From Candidatus Parcubacteria bacterium (GTDB lineage: Bacteria > Patescibacteriota > Minisyncoccia > Phycocordibacterales > Zambryskibacteraceae), in the NCBI GenBank assembly GCA_019661845.1, contig JAIFWL010000023.1, forward strand, positions 1 through 7,118: 7,118 nt of DNA. The letters are read 5' to 3'. The notes beneath the pieces are model-generated. The model did not search any database. It was not told the origin of the DNA and saw only the letters and a program-made list of their open reading frames with translations. Of the stretch, positions 1-5,980 are shown in pieces (the first letter of the stretch is position 1; every line of letters starts with the position of its first letter). The translations under genes were made by a program, and so were the position numbers.

Positions 1-120
1 AGACACAGAACTTACGAGATCTTACACAAAACCACTGTGGTGCACTTGAGTAAACCGAGTAACAAGGACCTATGGGAGCGGATCATTGTCCCGCCTATTT
101 CTCTCAAGAAGGAGGGGTAA
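1..120 (+). CDS. 3' end of an unrecognised upstream gene (partial)
   Basis: Reading frame 1 is open from the first base of the window to the TAA at 118-120, giving 39 codons of the C-terminal end of a protein that begins outside the window. The translated tail is of mixed composition and ends in KKEG. I do not recognise a family. Its last codons (AAG GAG GGG) form the Shine-Dalgarno site of the next gene, and its stop codon directly touches the next start (TAAATG). That arrangement is typical of translationally coupled operon genes and is the main reason for calling it real. An open run of 39 codons could occur by chance, so the call is moderate. No function can be given. Confidence 0.55.
   Translation, partial: RHRTYEILHKTTVVHLSKPSNKDLWERIIVPPISLKKEG
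106..117 (+). promoter_or_regulatory. Strong Shine-Dalgarno site of the FtsZ-like gene
   Basis: The purine run AAGAAGGAGGGG contains GGAGG at 111-115, five bases before the ATG at 121. It fixes the start at 121 and not at the in-frame ATG at 133, which would be 17 bases away. The site lies inside the last codons of the preceding gene. Confidence 0.8.
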
Positions 121-894
121 ATGATTCTAGGAATGAGCAAGAAGGAATACAACCAAGGAGTGATCACTGTCGGCGGCTGTGGGACTAGTGTCCTGCATGA
201 TGTCGTCGACATGGTGAACCCTGCCGGCTATCCTCACTTCCTCCTTTTCGGTGGTAACACCGATGCTGCAGACCTCTCAGACAAGTTTGAGGAACCGGGG
301 AAGGACGGGAACGTCGATGAAAAGCTGGACGCATGGGGCAATAACATAACCCTCGTCCAGTTCGGAGACGACAAGACCACCCAGGGCTTCGGCGCTGGAG
401 GCGATCCTGAAGTGGGTCGCGAAGCCGCCGGGACCGAGCAGAGTCGGGAATACATGAGGAAGTTCATCGAGAAATGTGACGGGGTAATCCTCGTTGGGGC
501 AGTGGGTGGAGGTACGGGAACGTATGCCCTCTCAGTTGCAGCCGACATTTGCCTCGAACTCAAGATCCACACTGTCCTGGCTATCGTGGTGACTCCATTC
601 GAACGTGAAGGACGAACCAAGGAAGCTATCGAGGGGCGTGAGGAACTCCGCCAGAAGGTACCGATCATTTGCATCGAGAACGACCACCTCGAGCAATATG
701 TGTCCGACCTGACTAACGAAGAGGCGGAAAAGGTCAAGGGAGGATTCCTCGCTTCGCGACGCATGATCAACAAGCTCTCTATCGTGCCCATGCTGAAGAT
801 CCTGCGCGAAATTATCCAGGTCCCTGGCGACGCCAAGAACTTGGATCCTAACGATTACAGGGCCCTGCTCAAGGTCGGCAGATATGTCGCCTAA
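121..894 (+). CDS. ftsZ: FtsZ/tubulin-family GTPase domain, ending before the C-terminal domain
   Basis: This 257-residue protein matches the N-terminal, GTP-binding half of FtsZ, the tubulin homologue that polymerises at the bacterial division site. Visible motifs, in order, are a Gly-rich start (GGCG, 18-21), NTDA (46-49), GAGGDPEVGR (91-100), the tubulin signature GGGTGT (129-134), TPFEREGR (158-165), the END segment that contacts nucleotide (187-189), and the T7 loop NLDPND (240-245). The T7 loop keeps the Asn and both Asp residues that in FtsZ stimulate GTP hydrolysis in the neighbouring subunit. The protein stops 12 residues later, after helix H8, so the usual C-terminal domain is absent; FtsZ is normally 350-400 residues. 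The missing part follows in the same frame from 901. Its motifs look functional, not decayed. It could be a divergent second FtsZ, or a phage or plasmid tubulin, instead of the main division protein. The family assignment is secure; the role is inferred. Confidence 0.85.
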   Translation: MILGMSKKEYNQGVITVGGCGTSVLHDVVDMVNPAGYPHFLLFGGNTDAADLSDKFEEPGKDGNVDEKLDAWGNNITLVQFGDDKTTQGFGAGGDPEVGREAAGTEQSREYMRKFIEKCDGVILVGAVGGGTGTYALSVAADICLELKIHTVLAIVVTPFEREGRTKEAIEGREELRQKVPIICIENDHLEQYVSDLTNEEAEKVKGGFLASRRMINKLSIVPMLKILREIIQVPGDAKNLDPNDYRALLKVGRYVA

Positions 895-900
895 GCAAGT

Positions 901-1491
901 GTGGAAGAACTCATCGAGGAGCTCTTCGCCGCCCACTTCCAGGACCCGGAGATTTTCCCTAACGGCCAAGTGGCCGTACTCTGGGTTCACGGACCTTGGA
1001 ACCGCAAGCTTGTCATCGATGACTTGATGACGAAGATCAAGGAGAAGATCTGCGAGCGGGACCCCTCTCGCATCGACCAGTTGAAATTAAACTGGGGATG
1101 GAGGGAAAAGGTCAAGGACAACGAGATGTGGATGGCCCTCATCGTCGTTGCCAAGGAAGTGCCGGACAAAGTGAAGATGAAGAACATCACTCCCATGGCC
1201 CTCGTGCCCAAGCAGGAATCTGCCGAAGTGGTCGAGGAGAAGCCGAAACTATTTGGCCGCCAGCCGGTCAAGATGCAGATCGAATTCCTCTCCAACGAGA
1301 AGAAGGAGACGCGACCAGTATCGGTCTCTCTGTGCAAGCGCTGGAACACGGCTGTCAAGTCATATCGACCGGGAATACGGCCAGAATTCGATGACATGCA
1401 GAGGCTCCGGGAAGAAGTCCTACAAGAGACCGGGGTCAAGCCCGACGAACCTAAACCCGCTGCCACTGTGGCTCGCGCGGCCAACGGCTAG
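901..1491 (+). CDS. FtsZ C-terminal-domain-like protein, second half of a split FtsZ
   Basis: This ORF is in the same frame as the GTPase ORF, separated only by TAA and two codons. Residues 2-15 resemble FtsZ helix H9. Residues 22-31 (GQVAVLWVHG) match the strand usually reading GARGVLVNITG. Residues 37-51 match the following helix, and 60-88 match the segment ending in VTVIATGFP (here MALIVVAKEVP). The remaining residues, about 100-196, have no clear FtsZ counterpart and no obvious FtsZ C-terminal peptide. They are charged, with a possible amphipathic stretch at 163-177. The start is taken as GTG 901 because the next in-frame Met would cut into the domain. No Shine-Dalgarno site is visible, so translation would depend on reinitiation after the TAA or on readthrough. 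If read through, the combined product would be about 456 residues. A nonsense-mutated ftsZ is the main alternative. Confidence 0.7.
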   Translation: MEELIEELFAAHFQDPEIFPNGQVAVLWVHGPWNRKLVIDDLMTKIKEKICERDPSRIDQLKLNWGWREKVKDNEMWMALIVVAKEVPDKVKMKNITPMALVPKQESAEVVEEKPKLFGRQPVKMQIEFLSNEKKETRPVSVSLCKRWNTAVKSYRPGIRPEFDDMQRLREEVLQETGVKPDEPKPAATVARAANG

Positions 1492-1499
1492 CACGAGCG

Positions 1500-1506
1500 A
1501 AAGGAG
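1500..1506 (+). promoter_or_regulatory. Shine-Dalgarno site selecting a TTG start
   Basis: AAAGGAG ends six bases before the TTG at 1513. The frame is open back to the previous stop at 1489-1491 but has no ATG or GTG near this site, so the ribosome site decides the start in favour of TTG. Confidence 0.7.
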
Positions 1507-1512
1507 ACAAGA

Positions 1513-2157
1513 TTGCGTGATGTTCTAGTAGGAGCCTTGGCAGCCGCTCTCCTTGTGGGGAGCGTCGCCGGGGCCGAGAAGCGTAAGGGTGTGCTCCTGG
1601 GAGAGATCTCAGTTACCATGCGCACTATTACCGACGTGTTGGAGAAGGCTCCGTGTGATCCTCGCTGGCTAAGCCAGGCGGTGAAGGACAGCGGACTTAC
1701 TCCCACCGAGCTCGACAAACTCCAGATAGGGGAGAAGATCTACCTCAACACACCTGCAGTTGGAGTCCCCAGCTGCAAGTTGCCCCCTACCAAGAGCATT
1801 ATTCAGGAGTCAGAGCGACTCTTGAGTAAACCGGCACCACCCAAGGCGCCGGAGAAGAGGGCTGAGGCTCCCGCCCCAGCTCCTACCCCGGCTCCACCCA
1901 CAGTGGATCCGAATCTAGAGTCAAATCTAGATCGAGCGAATAAACATGTCGCAGAGCTCCAGGCTGAGGTCCGATACCAACAATGGGTATCTCTCGGAAT
2001 GCTCTTAGTGGGCTTCATTCTAGGTCTATTGCCATGGCAATCTGTCCGCTTTAAGCGCTGGCTCAAGAAGCGCCACGAGGCCAAGCTAGCGGACAAGGCA
2101 GGTATCCCTGCTGCGGAGCGGACGAATAGCAAGATCGATCCGAGCCTCAGGAAGTAA
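1513..2157 (+). CDS. Exported bitopic membrane protein with LysM-like region and Pro/Ala-rich stalk
   Basis: I do not recognise a named family for this 214-residue protein. Residues 1-21 form a signal peptide or first membrane segment (short basic start, hydrophobic core, small residues ending AGA). Residues about 33-82 are weakly LysM-like, with a helix, a Gly-Leu-Thr turn and the closing pattern LQIGEKIYLN. Cys48 and Cys88 could form a disulfide outside the membrane. Residues 106-133 are a Pro/Ala/Lys-rich stalk. Residues 135-155 could form a short coiled coil. Residues about 158-174 are a membrane helix, followed by a strongly basic tail (RFKRWLKKRHEAK), which by the positive-inside rule faces the cytoplasm. 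It lies 21 bases after the FtsZ C-terminal ORF and is last before the terminator, so it is probably co-transcribed. A role as membrane tether or cell-wall-side partner of the FtsZ-like protein is inferred only from position and topology. Confidence 0.7.
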   Translation: MRDVLVGALAAALLVGSVAGAEKRKGVLLGEISVTMRTITDVLEKAPCDPRWLSQAVKDSGLTPTELDKLQIGEKIYLNTPAVGVPSCKLPPTKSIIQESERLLSKPAPPKAPEKRAEAPAPAPTPAPPTVDPNLESNLDRANKHVAELQAEVRYQQWVSLGMLLVGFILGLLPWQSVRFKRWLKKRHEAKLADKAGIPAAERTNSKIDPSLRK

Positions 2158-2187
2158 GCCCAGGTTGTTCGTTCTGTACGTGAGTTG

Positions 2188-2224
2188 AAAGCCTCGTTCG
2201 GTACCCCCGACCGAGGCTTTTCTT
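2188..2224 (+). terminator. Intrinsic terminator closing the FtsZ-like operon
   Basis: AAAGCCTCG (2188-2196) pairs with CGAGGCTTT (2212-2220). After a T/C mismatch the stem continues as TCGG (2198-2201) with CCGA (2207-2210), around a five-base loop. A T-rich run (TTTTCTT) follows. It lies 30 bases after the stop of the membrane protein gene. Confidence 0.9.
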
Positions 2225-2240
2225 ATGCACTGTTAGCCCT

Positions 2241-2269
2241 TTGCTTTTATTATAAGCCTGTGATATAAT
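2241..2269 (+). promoter_or_regulatory. Sigma70-type promoter of the RRM gene
   Basis: TTGCTT (2241-2246) and a perfect TATAAT (2264-2269) are separated by 17 bases, with an extended -10 TG at 2261-2262. Transcription would begin at about 2276, giving a leader of about 80 bases before the ATG at 2356. This is the best promoter match in the window and implies strong, independent expression. Confidence 0.8.
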
Positions 2270-2275
2270 TTATAC

Positions 2276-2338
2276 ATGTAAGTTCTCGTTGCAAGATGAG
2301 ATATTCCAGCGCTTACATAGATTAATACAAGGCTGGAA
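2276..2338 (+). promoter_or_regulatory. Structured 5' leader of the RRM gene
   Basis: Two perfect 7-bp pairings are visible. ATGTAAG (2276-2282) pairs with CTTACAT (2312-2318), and TTCCAGC (2304-2310) pairs with GCTGGAA (2332-2338). They cross, so both together would make an H-type pseudoknot with one base (2311) between the helices. The second helix covers the only Shine-Dalgarno-like purines (GGAAG, 2335-2339), which are already rather far from the start. Regulation by folding or by the RNA-binding product itself is possible but is inference. Confidence 0.4.
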
Positions 2339-2355
2339 GTTAAGTTTAAAGTTAA

Positions 2356-2643
2356 ATGACAACTAAGTTATACGTTGGTGGGATTCCTTATTCTACAACT
2401 GAGGCCGCTCTTGGCGATCACTTCTCCAAGGCAGGTTCCGTCGTTTCTACATCGATTATCATCGATCGTATGACCGGCAGGAGCAAGGGTTTCGGTTTCG
2501 TCGAGATGGCCAATGACGATGAAGCTCAGAAGGCCATTGAGATGTACAACGGTCAGGATTTCGAGGGTAGGAAGTTGACAGTAAATGTCGCTCGTCCTCT
2601 CGAGCCTAGAAACGGCAACGGCATGAATCGCCGCCCTATGTAA
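2356..2643 (+). CDS. Small single-RRM RNA-binding protein
   Basis: This 95-residue protein is almost entirely one RNA recognition motif, the fold that binds single-stranded RNA through two aromatic-containing strands. RNP2 is LYVGGI (5-10) and RNP1 is KGFGFVEM (44-51). Both match the consensus closely, and RNP1 has both surface Phe residues. The C-terminal tail (81-95) is short and rich in Gly, Asn and Arg, as in the cyanobacterial Rbp proteins, which are often cold- or stress-induced RNA chaperones. The gene stands alone: it has its own promoter, an 80-base leader, tandem stops (TAATAA) and a terminator just downstream. The start is ATG followed by ACA; no good Shine-Dalgarno site precedes it, and the 17 bases upstream are A/T-rich with AAGTTAA repeated twice. 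The fold is certain. The specific RNA target cannot be read from the sequence. Confidence 0.95.
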   Translation: MTTKLYVGGIPYSTTEAALGDHFSKAGSVVSTSIIIDRMTGRSKGFGFVEMANDDEAQKAIEMYNGQDFEGRKLTVNVARPLEPRNGNGMNRRPM

Positions 2644-2646
2644 TAA

Positions 2647-2660
2647 TTGCCGCAAGGCAA
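2647..2660 (+). other. Small GNRA-loop hairpin in the RRM 3' UTR
   Basis: TTGCC (2647-2651) pairs with GGCAA (2656-2660) around a GCAA tetraloop, immediately after the tandem stop codons. It sits 10 bases before the terminator. It may stabilise the mRNA end; the function is inferred. Confidence 0.4.
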
Positions 2661-2670
2661 GTGTTATGAA

Positions 2671-2706
2671 GCAAAAGCCCCGACTATGCAAAGTCGGGGC
2701 TTTTGC
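2671..2706 (+). terminator. Intrinsic terminator after the RRM gene
   Basis: GCAAAAGCCCCGACT (2671-2685) pairs perfectly over 15 bp with 2692-2706 around a six-base loop (ATGCAA). The A-run and T-run inside the stem allow it to act in both directions. Its 3' arm ends directly at the -10 element of the next gene. Confidence 0.92.
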
Positions 2707-2712
2707 TATATT
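2704..2712 (+). promoter_or_regulatory. Extended -10 promoter giving a leaderless DUF192 mRNA
   Basis: TGCTATATT carries the extended -10 TG and a -10 hexamer (TATATT, 2707-2712). Six bases then separate it from the ATG at 2719, so transcription should begin at or very near the start codon. I see no good -35 element; the expected place is inside the terminator stem. There is also no Shine-Dalgarno site. Confidence 0.5.
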
Positions 2713-2718
2713 AGATAT

Positions 2719-3237
2719 ATGAACAAAACAAAGAATGTCTTCTTCGCCATATTAGGATTTGCTTTGATCCTCGGTTCTCTCTATACCGTCCTACAAAGAC
2801 CAGCTGCTAATTCCTTCCAATCCGCCGCTGCTATCCAGTCTACAAAGCAGGGTTCAACTTCCAGATTCGCTGACACTATAGATATCATTGCTGGCGATGT
2901 GCCGATCCATGCAGAAGTAGCTCAGACCAATGAAGAGCTGGAACAAGGTTTATCGGGTAGGACATCCTTGAGTCCACACACTGGGATGTTCTTCGCCTTC
3001 GACAATCCAGGTAAGTATGGCTTCTGGATGAAGGATATGAATTTCCCCCTCGACATTATTTGGCTTGATGAAAATATGATGATTACTGGCATTGAGAGGA
3101 ACGTAACACCAGAGACTTATCCAAAAGTTTTTTACCCAACTAGAGATATTAAATTCGTTTTAGAGGTTCCAGCAGGTACAGGAACTGAGCTCGCGCTTGA
3201 CACCAATGTTAAGCTGTATTTTGACAGCGTAAAATAG
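2719..3237 (+). CDS. Membrane-anchored DUF192 family protein
   Basis: The 172-residue product has an N-terminal hydrophobic helix (7-24) that is either a signal anchor or an uncleaved signal peptide. A linker rich in Ser, Ala and Gln follows (about 28-50), then one DUF192 domain (about 55-170). Family motifs are clear: GLSGR (77-81), GMFFAF (89-94), FWMKDMNFPLDIIWLD (102-117), the YP pair before the last strands (139-140), and VLEVPAG (147-153). DUF192 proteins are small, widespread and usually exported; their biochemical role is not established. I chose ATG 2719 over the TTG at 2647 because the longer reading would run through the terminator stem and bury the signal sequence behind about 24 extra residues. 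The -10 element placed just upstream also supports 2719. The gene appears to be its own unit between the RRM gene and nrdA. Confidence 0.9.
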   Translation: MNKTKNVFFAILGFALILGSLYTVLQRPAANSFQSAAAIQSTKQGSTSRFADTIDIIAGDVPIHAEVAQTNEELEQGLSGRTSLSPHTGMFFAFDNPGKYGFWMKDMNFPLDIIWLDENMMITGIERNVTPETYPKVFYPTRDIKFVLEVPAGTGTELALDTNVKLYFDSVK

Positions 3238-3240
3238 CTG

Positions 3241-3248
3241 TTATCCAC
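3241..3248 (+). promoter_or_regulatory. Possible DnaA box upstream of nrdA
   Basis: TTATCCAC matches eight of the nine bases of the classical DnaA box (TTATCCACA). It lies 48 bases before the nrdA start. DnaA is known to act on the E. coli nrdAB promoter, so the location is suggestive, but a single eight-base match is weak evidence. Confidence 0.25.
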
Positions 3249-3295
3249 TCGCACAAGTTCGAAGTTTTTTGTAGAATCTATTAACAATTTTTCGC

Positions 3296-5980
3296 ATGTT
3301 CCAACCACCACTCATCACTCTACGAATTACTAAGCGAGACGGTACCAAGGAGCCTTTCAATGCAGATAAAATCAATAGATCCATAGAACGCGCTGCAATA
3401 GGATTGACTGATCCCATTTCAAAGGTCATCCAGGTTGCAACTGAGACACAACTTACTCTCTATGATGGTATTACTACCGAGGAGATGGACCAAGCGACCA
3501 TCAATGCCGCCATACAAAACGTCAAAGATGATCCCGAATACGATAAGATAGCTACCCGCCTTCTTCTCAAAACTATTTACAAGAAGATTCTAGGTGATTA
3601 CCAAGATGATGAAAGGCTATTGGCCAAGAAGCATCGAGATTATTTCCCAACTTACATTACCGATGGCATCGCCGCTAACCGCCTCGACAAGAGGATGGGG
3701 GAGAAATTCGATTTGAGGGAACTTGGTAAGGCTTTAGACATTTCTCGTGATGAACTTTTCCAATATGCCGGACTTTCTGGACTACTAGATCGTTACTCGA
3801 TTAAGAATAGGGAACAACGCCCAGTTGAGTCTCCTCAATACTTCTTCATGCGTGTAGCTATGGGCCTCTCTTACAACGAAGAGGACCCAACCAAGATGGC
3901 CAAACTCTTCTATCACAAGATGAGCAAGATGGACTTCATCGCTGGTGGCTCTTGTAACTTAGGTTCTGGTACTACTCGACCAGCCCTTTCAAACTGCTTC
4001 CTCCTACAAGTTGAGGATGATATGGAACACATTGCGAAGAGTGTTGCTGATGTCATGCTCCTTTCTAAGATGAGTGGTGGCTTGGGAGTATCTATGACCA
4101 AGCTCCGTGCCTCTGGCTCTCCACTTGGCTCTGCTGCTGGTGGTGCCTCAACTGGTCCAACACCATTTGCGAAGATCATGGACACTGCTATCCGCGCTAT
4201 CCAGCGAGGGGGAAAGAAGAAAGGGGCCCTGTGCTTCTACATGGAGAACTGGCACCTAGACTTCCAAGAATTTATCGATTGGAAACACAATGCAGGGGAT
4301 GACTATGCCCGTATGCGTACTGCAAACACCGCTGCATATATTTCGGATGAATTCATGAAGCGAGTTGAGAGTGGTGATGATTGGTATATGTTCGATCCTA
4401 AGGACACTGCGGATCTAGTCGAGCTTTATGGTTCTGCCTTCAGTAAGCGATACGGCGAGTATGTAGAAATGGCCAAGAGTGGGACGCTTCGTGTTTTCAA
4501 GAAAGTTCCTGCAACCGAGCTTTACAGAAAGATGCTTGTAGCACTTCAAACCACTTCGCACCCATGGCTTGTGTGGAAGGACTCCATTAACCTCCGCGCC
4601 TTAAACAACAACACGGGCACCATTCACATGAGTAACCTCTGTACTGAGATTTGTCTACCTCAAGATAGGGAAAATATTGCCGTCTGTAACTTAGCTTCAG
4701 TAAACCTCGCTAAGCACGTTAACAACAAGGAAGTAAATTGGCAGAAGCTTGAAGAGACAGTGCGCATCGCTGTCCGCTTCCTCGACAACCTTGTCGATAT
4801 CAATACTCTCACTCTAGCTGAAGCTAGGAAGAGTGATTCCGAGAACCGTGCTGTAGGACTTGGTGTGATGGGTGTTGCAGATGTGTTTGAGAAGCTGGGT
4901 CTACCTTACGACAGCATCCATGCATACAACTTCGCTGATCGAATTTTTGAGTTCGTTTCTTACATGGCAATTGATGAGAGTGCAGAACTTGCCAAGGTTC
5001 GCGGTACTTACAAGAATTTCCCTGGATCACGCTGGAGCAAGGGGCACGTGCCGATTGACTCATTACAAACTCTTGAGGAAGATCGCGGCCGACCACTCAT
5101 CCTCGACAAGGAGAGCCACCACAGAGGTTTGAATTGGGATATCTTAAGAGTTAAGGTGAAGAATGGTATTAGGAATGCTACCTTGATGGCTGTTGCTCCG
5201 AATGCAAACATCGGTCTAATTGCAGGAACTGTGCCGGGGATGGACGCCCGCTTCTCACAAGTGTTCTCCCGCAATAAAATCTCTGGCAAATACTTAGACA
5301 TTAACCACAACTTGGTTAAGGATTTGAAGAACATGGGTATTTGGGATGAGGTGAAGGGGCAGATTATTGAGAGTCAGGGTGACATATCAGGGATTGAGCT
5401 CATTCCGGAACACATTCGCAATGTTTACAAAACTTCTTTCACTAACTCTCCATACGCTTATGTAGAAGTAGCGGCTCGTGCGCAGAAGTGGTTTGACCAA
5501 GCAATTTCTAGAAACATTTACCTCGAGACTCGTGACGTAGATGAGACTATGAGGATCTACACCACCGCTTGGGAGAAGGGTCTTAAGAGTACTTACTACC
5601 TCCACATGAAGCCTCGCCACACGGCAGAGCAGTCGACAGTGAGGGTAAACAAGGCTGAGGCTATGGGTAAGAGAGGATTCGCTGCTTTGGGTAGCTTTAA
5701 GAGCTTAAGTGCAGAGGAGAAGGTGGAAGTAGCTCCAGTAGCTCCGCTAATCGGCTTCGCCAGTGTCAAAGTATCTGAACCAGAACCACTACCAGAGCCT
5801 GAACCTGTAACTGTAATCATGCCAGAACCAGTTATGGTTGCCCGAGTCGAACCTGAAGAAGTAGCTCCTCCAGTACCTGAACCATTGGCTTACAACGAGC
5901 CGGTAATTGAGCACAATGGCACCCAGCTCAACATTATCTCTGACCCAAGTGAGGCCAATATCTGCGACGATTGTCAGTAA
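3296..5980 (+). CDS. nrdA: Class I ribonucleoside-diphosphate reductase, large (alpha) subunit
   Basis: This 894-residue protein reduces ribonucleoside diphosphates to deoxyribonucleotides together with NrdB. Residues about 6-98 are one ATP-cone (TKRDGTKEPFNADKIN at 12-27), the allosteric domain that senses ATP and dATP. The catalytic barrel follows. C234 (SNC) and C464 (IAVC) are the likely redox pair of the active site, matching E. coli C225 and C462. N447, C449 and E451 in NLCTE match N437, C439 and E441, where C449 would carry the thiyl radical. Y767 and Y768 match the radical-relay tyrosines Y730 and Y731. The C-terminus ends in C890 and C893 (CDDCQ), the thiol shuttle re-reduced by thioredoxin or glutaredoxin. 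Between about 805 and 888 lies a Pro/Glu-rich linker that is unusually long for a flexible tether. The gene precedes nrdB by 49 bases, so the two are probably one transcript. No Shine-Dalgarno site is seen; a weak AACAAT lies seven bases before the ATG. Confidence 0.96.
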   Translation: MFQPPLITLRITKRDGTKEPFNADKINRSIERAAIGLTDPISKVIQVATETQLTLYDGITTEEMDQATINAAIQNVKDDPEYDKIATRLLLKTIYKKILGDYQDDERLLAKKHRDYFPTYITDGIAANRLDKRMGEKFDLRELGKALDISRDELFQYAGLSGLLDRYSIKNREQRPVESPQYFFMRVAMGLSYNEEDPTKMAKLFYHKMSKMDFIAGGSCNLGSGTTRPALSNCFLLQVEDDMEHIAKSVADVMLLSKMSGGLGVSMTKLRASGSPLGSAAGGASTGPTPFAKIMDTAIRAIQRGGKKKGALCFYMENWHLDFQEFIDWKHNAGDDYARMRTANTAAYISDEFMKRVESGDDWYMFDPKDTADLVELYGSAFSKRYGEYVEMAKSGTLRVFKKVPATELYRKMLVALQTTSHPWLVWKDSINLRALNNNTGTIHMSNLCTEICLPQDRENIAVCNLASVNLAKHVNNKEVNWQKLEETVRIAVRFLDNLVDINTLTLAEARKSDSENRAVGLGVMGVADVFEKLGLPYDSIHAYNFADRIFEFVSYMAIDESAELAKVRGTYKNFPGSRWSKGHVPIDSLQTLEEDRGRPLILDKESHHRGLNWDILRVKVKNGIRNATLMAVAPNANIGLIAGTVPGMDARFSQVFSRNKISGKYLDINHNLVKDLKNMGIWDEVKGQIIESQGDISGIELIPEHIRNVYKTSFTNSPYAYVEVAARAQKWFDQAISRNIYLETRDVDETMRIYTTAWEKGLKSTYYLHMKPRHTAEQSTVRVNKAEAMGKRGFAALGSFKSLSAEEKVEVAPVAPLIGFASVKVSEPEPLPEPEPVTVIMPEPVMVARVEPEEVAPPVPEPLAYNEPVIEHNGTQLNIISDPSEANICDDCQ

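Noticed and set aside
31..41. Near-palindrome ACCACTGTGGT as an operator
   Set aside because: It lies within the upstream partial coding sequence, is short, and has no promoter beside it.
45..57. 13-base direct repeat CTTGAGTAAACCG also at 1821-1833
   Set aside because: A single 13-base match is expected by chance fairly often in a window of this size; both copies lie in coding sequence and have no flanking symmetry.
234..836. Long minus-strand ORF opposite the FtsZ-like gene
   Set aside because: Its protein shows no recognisable motif and lies wholly opposite a gene with strong family motifs; it is a shadow of codon bias in GC-richer DNA.
892..894. TAA as a reassigned sense codon
   Set aside because: TAA ends the RRM, nrdA, nrdB, membrane-protein and upstream genes in the same window, with tandem TAATAA after the RRM gene, so it is a genuine stop here. 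Local readthrough remains possible.
987..1484. Minus-strand ORF opposite the FtsZ C-terminal ORF, and the nearby minus-strand 532-990
   Set aside because: Both overlap clear plus-strand coding sequence and have low-complexity Ser/Arg-rich or featureless products.
2647..2718. TTG-initiated extension of the DUF192 gene
   Set aside because: It would translate through the 3' hairpin and terminator of the RRM gene and push the signal sequence inward; ATG 2719 with an adjacent -10 element fits better.
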